NCBI GenBank assembly: GCA_964449325.1
Contig: CAYUYJ010000002.1
Location: 186,001-250,000 of the forward strand
Source of the DNA: RGIG3002 sp964449325
GTDB taxonomy: Bacteria; Bacillota; Clostridia; Lachnospirales; Lachnospiraceae
Length of the DNA stretch: 64,000 nucleotides
Direction: 5' to 3'
Translations under genes and position numbers: made by a program
The notes under the pieces: generated by a model
Databases searched by the model: none
Told to the model about the DNA's origin: nothing
Seen by the model: only the letters and a program-made list of their open reading frames with translations
Shown: positions 62,192 through 64,000 of the stretch, piece by piece
Layout: every line of letters starts with the position of its first letter
Numbering within the stretch: position 1 is the stretch's first letter

Positions 62192-63925
62192 TTACGCCTC
62201 CTTTCCAAGCAGATATTCTCCATATTGGGAGAGATATGTTTCATAGTAGAGCCCTTTTCTTTCAAGAAGCTGTTCATGGGTTCCTTTTTCGGCAATCTTT
62301 CCACCATCCAGAACGAGGATTTCGTCGGCATTTTTAACCGAGCTGATACGATGTGCAATAATAATTTTTGTTGTATCTTTCAATTCGTTCAGCGTCTGTT
62401 GGATAGAATGTTCGGTTTCCATATCCAGTGCCGAAGTAGAATCATCCAGTACAAGAATCGGATTTTTCTTGGCGAGGGCACGGGCAATGCTGATACGTTG
62501 TTTTTGTCCGCCGGAAAGGCCTACACCGCGCTCTCCGATAACCGTTTCGTATTGCTTCTCCATCCGTTCAATAAACTCACTTGCCTGTGCATCACGGGAG
62601 GAAGTTCTGACCACGGAGTTGTCAACGGATTCCCGTTTGCCCAACTTAATATTTTCCGTAATCGTATCGGAAAATAAGAAGACATCCTGCATTACTAAAG
62701 AGATATTGCTTCGTATTTGCTTTAAGGATAATTCCTTCACATTTACATCATCCAGATAAATGGCTCCATCCGTTGTATCGTAGAGCCGTTGTAAAAGATG
62801 TACGATGGAAGTCTTTCCGGCACCGGTGGCACCCATAATTCCCAACGTTTTTCCCGGTTCGATGCAAAAGCTGATATCGCTTAAGATTTCATGCATATCG
62901 GCTTTGTGGAAGCCCACATGGGAAAATTCAATTTTGCCCTGTACCCGATCCAAGATAACAGGCTGTTCAGGTTCGGTAATGCTTGGTGTCTGTGCATAAA
63001 TTTTCTTAAGCTTCTTATTGGAAGCAACAGCAGAAGAGAGGCTGTTTGTAAGCCAGCCAAGCATTTCCATCGGCCATACGATATTGGAAGAGTACTCTAC
63101 AAAAGCAGTTAACTCACCCAGCGTCAGGGATTTTTCGATAACAAAATAGCCGCCCAGCAATAAAGTAATCAGAGGCAGTACCTTGGTAATAACCGAGAAA
63201 TACGGATTGTATTTTACGAATACTTTGGACTGCTTCATATTCAGCTCATAATATTTCTGATTATGCTGTAAAAATTTTTTAATTTCATATTTTTCTCTTG
63301 CAAATGCCTTTACGGTACGGACACCGGCAAGATTTTCTTCGGCAACGGTATTTAATACCGCATTTTCTTCACTGATTTCTTCGTATACAGAACCCAGCTT
63401 TTTCTCCATTAAAACGGCAATCATACCGCAGACAATCATAGCAATTGTAGGGATAATGGCAAGACGCCAGTCTAAGTTGTACATAAAATATAAAATAATC
63501 AGAGTATGTACAACCACTTCCATAATCAACATACCTACAAAGCCGACAGCATCCCAGATGCGGTCGATATCGTCCTTAATTCGTGCCATCAGTTCACCGG
63601 TGTTGGTGCGGTCAAAGAAATCTGCACTTAAGTTCTGAACATGGTGAAATAAATCCTTCCGCATTTTGCCTGAAATGGAAGAAGCACCATAATCAAACAA
63701 ATATTCCTTTGTATATTGGAAGATACATCTTCCTGTACCGATACAGAAAATCCCAAGCAAAAGGAATTTCAATTTTTCGGTTTCGCCGCCTACAATGACC
63801 TCATCTACAATCCGTTTGGTAAGCTGTGGAGCATAGAGATCCAAGGAGACAGCAATCAGCATGGAAAGCACGGCAAAAAGATAAACGAATTTGTGTTCCC
63901 AAAGATAACTTGATATTTTTTTCAT
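62192..63925 (-). CDS. heterodimeric ABC exporter half (first), degenerate ATP site
   Basis: A 577-residue exporter half. The start is ATG 63925 with AAGGGGGAAAC upstream; an in-frame extension to 63973 is not supported by a ribosome site. ATPase: GATGAGKTSIVHLL, MQDVFLFSDT, LSGGQKQRISIARALA, and ILVLDDSTSALD in which the catalytic Glu is Asp. That is the normal mark of the non-hydrolysing site in heterodimeric exporters; the partner has the matching altered signature (LSIGQ). It lies 3 bases ahead of the second half on the same mRNA. Confidence 0.92.
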   Translation of the reverse strand: MKKISSYLWEHKFVYLFAVLSMLIAVSLDLYAPQLTKRIVDEVIVGGETEKLKFLLLGIFCIGTGRCIFQYTKEYLFDYGASSISGKMRKDLFHHVQNLSADFFDRTNTGELMARIKDDIDRIWDAVGFVGMLIMEVVVHTLIILYFMYNLDWRLAIIPTIAMIVCGMIAVLMEKKLGSVYEEISEENAVLNTVAEENLAGVRTVKAFAREKYEIKKFLQHNQKYYELNMKQSKVFVKYNPYFSVITKVLPLITLLLGGYFVIEKSLTLGELTAFVEYSSNIVWPMEMLGWLTNSLSSAVASNKKLKKIYAQTPSITEPEQPVILDRVQGKIEFSHVGFHKADMHEILSDISFCIEPGKTLGIMGATGAGKTSIVHLLQRLYDTTDGAIYLDDVNVKELSLKQIRSNISLVMQDVFLFSDTITENIKLGKRESVDNSVVRTSSRDAQASEFIERMEKQYETVIGERGVGLSGGQKQRISIARALAKKNPILVLDDSTSALDMETEHSIQQTLNELKDTTKIIIAHRISSVKNADEILVLDGGKIAEKGTHEQLLERKGLYYETYLSQYGEYLLGKEA

Positions 63926-63973
63926 GTTTTGTTTCCCCCTTAATGTAATGTAATCTGTGCTATTTGTACGCAC

Positions 63974-64000
63974 AAAAAAAGCCGTGGTAAAATTACCACG
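63974..64000 (-). terminator. minus-strand terminator of a gene right of the window
   Basis: On the minus strand CGTGGTAA pairs with TTACCACG, followed by GC and seven T. It should end a minus-strand gene beyond the right edge, so the ABC pair probably has its own promoter. Confidence 0.75.

Overview
The window looks like chromosomal DNA of a spore-forming low-GC Firmicute, most likely a Lachnospiraceae-type Clostridium. The evidence is: AT-leaning composition, strong AGGAGG ribosome sites, TTGACA/TATAAT promoters, a Bacillus-type LexA box at recA, sporulation genes (spoIIM, spoVB), the yicC-remA-rpoZ-rimO-pgsA-cinA-recA-recX-rny order, and a nifS/iscU-mnmA cluster. This is inferred from gene content, not from any search.

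Left accessory part (1-2600): the 3' end of a VirD4/TraG-type coupling ATPase that runs off the left edge, a small translationally coupled partner, a short ribbon-helix-helix regulator on the other strand, and a small helical protein. This is probably the edge or remnant of a conjugative element; no relaxase or integrase is visible.

Accessory signalling island (2600-16940): the most interesting part. A sigma factor with its own promoter is followed by a protein carrying a zinc-finger anti-sigma motif. Convergent to them is a TPR-CHAT caspase-like protease. Divergent from the protease, a tight run of seven genes encodes a Ser/Thr kinase with six exact-period T-V-L-S-S repeats at its N-terminus, a coiled-coil MSGPK protein, a zinc-ribbon FHA protein, an NrdG-like radical SAM enzyme, a ClpB-like AAA+ remodeller, a PP2C phosphatase, and a single-pass membrane protein with a cytosolic coiled coil and an outside leucine-rich-repeat region. 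Read together they suggest a phospho-switch (kinase, phosphatase, FHA reader) controlling an AAA+ machine and a membrane sensor, with a protease and sigma/anti-sigma pair as possible outputs. I know of no described system with this exact set.

Core part (17000-48 kb): PcrA-type helicase, AGCS symporter, a DUF1266 lipoprotein, an ABC exporter pair, yicC-remA-rpoZ-rimO-pgsA-cinA (gmk is missing from its usual place), an RsiV-like membrane protein, SOS-controlled recA-recX, rny, an aminotransferase, NUDIX hydrolase-spoIIM-xerD, DAHP synthase, spoVB, nifS-iscU-mnmA, histidinol phosphatase, and gap-pgk-tpiA with a likely operator.

Envelope cluster (49-57 kb): a triple NodB-domain protein, a PilZ-GT2 glycan synthase, a membrane-anchored degenerate deacetylase-like protein, a GH18-like lipoprotein and a lone receiver-like protein. 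This looks like a c-di-GMP-controlled exopolysaccharide locus of Gram-positive design. The right end has a soluble PocR-chemoreceptor, a DEAD-box helicase with a structured leader, thiamine pyrophosphokinase, and a heterodimeric ABC exporter on the minus strand.

No tRNA, rRNA, CRISPR array or insertion sequence was recognised.
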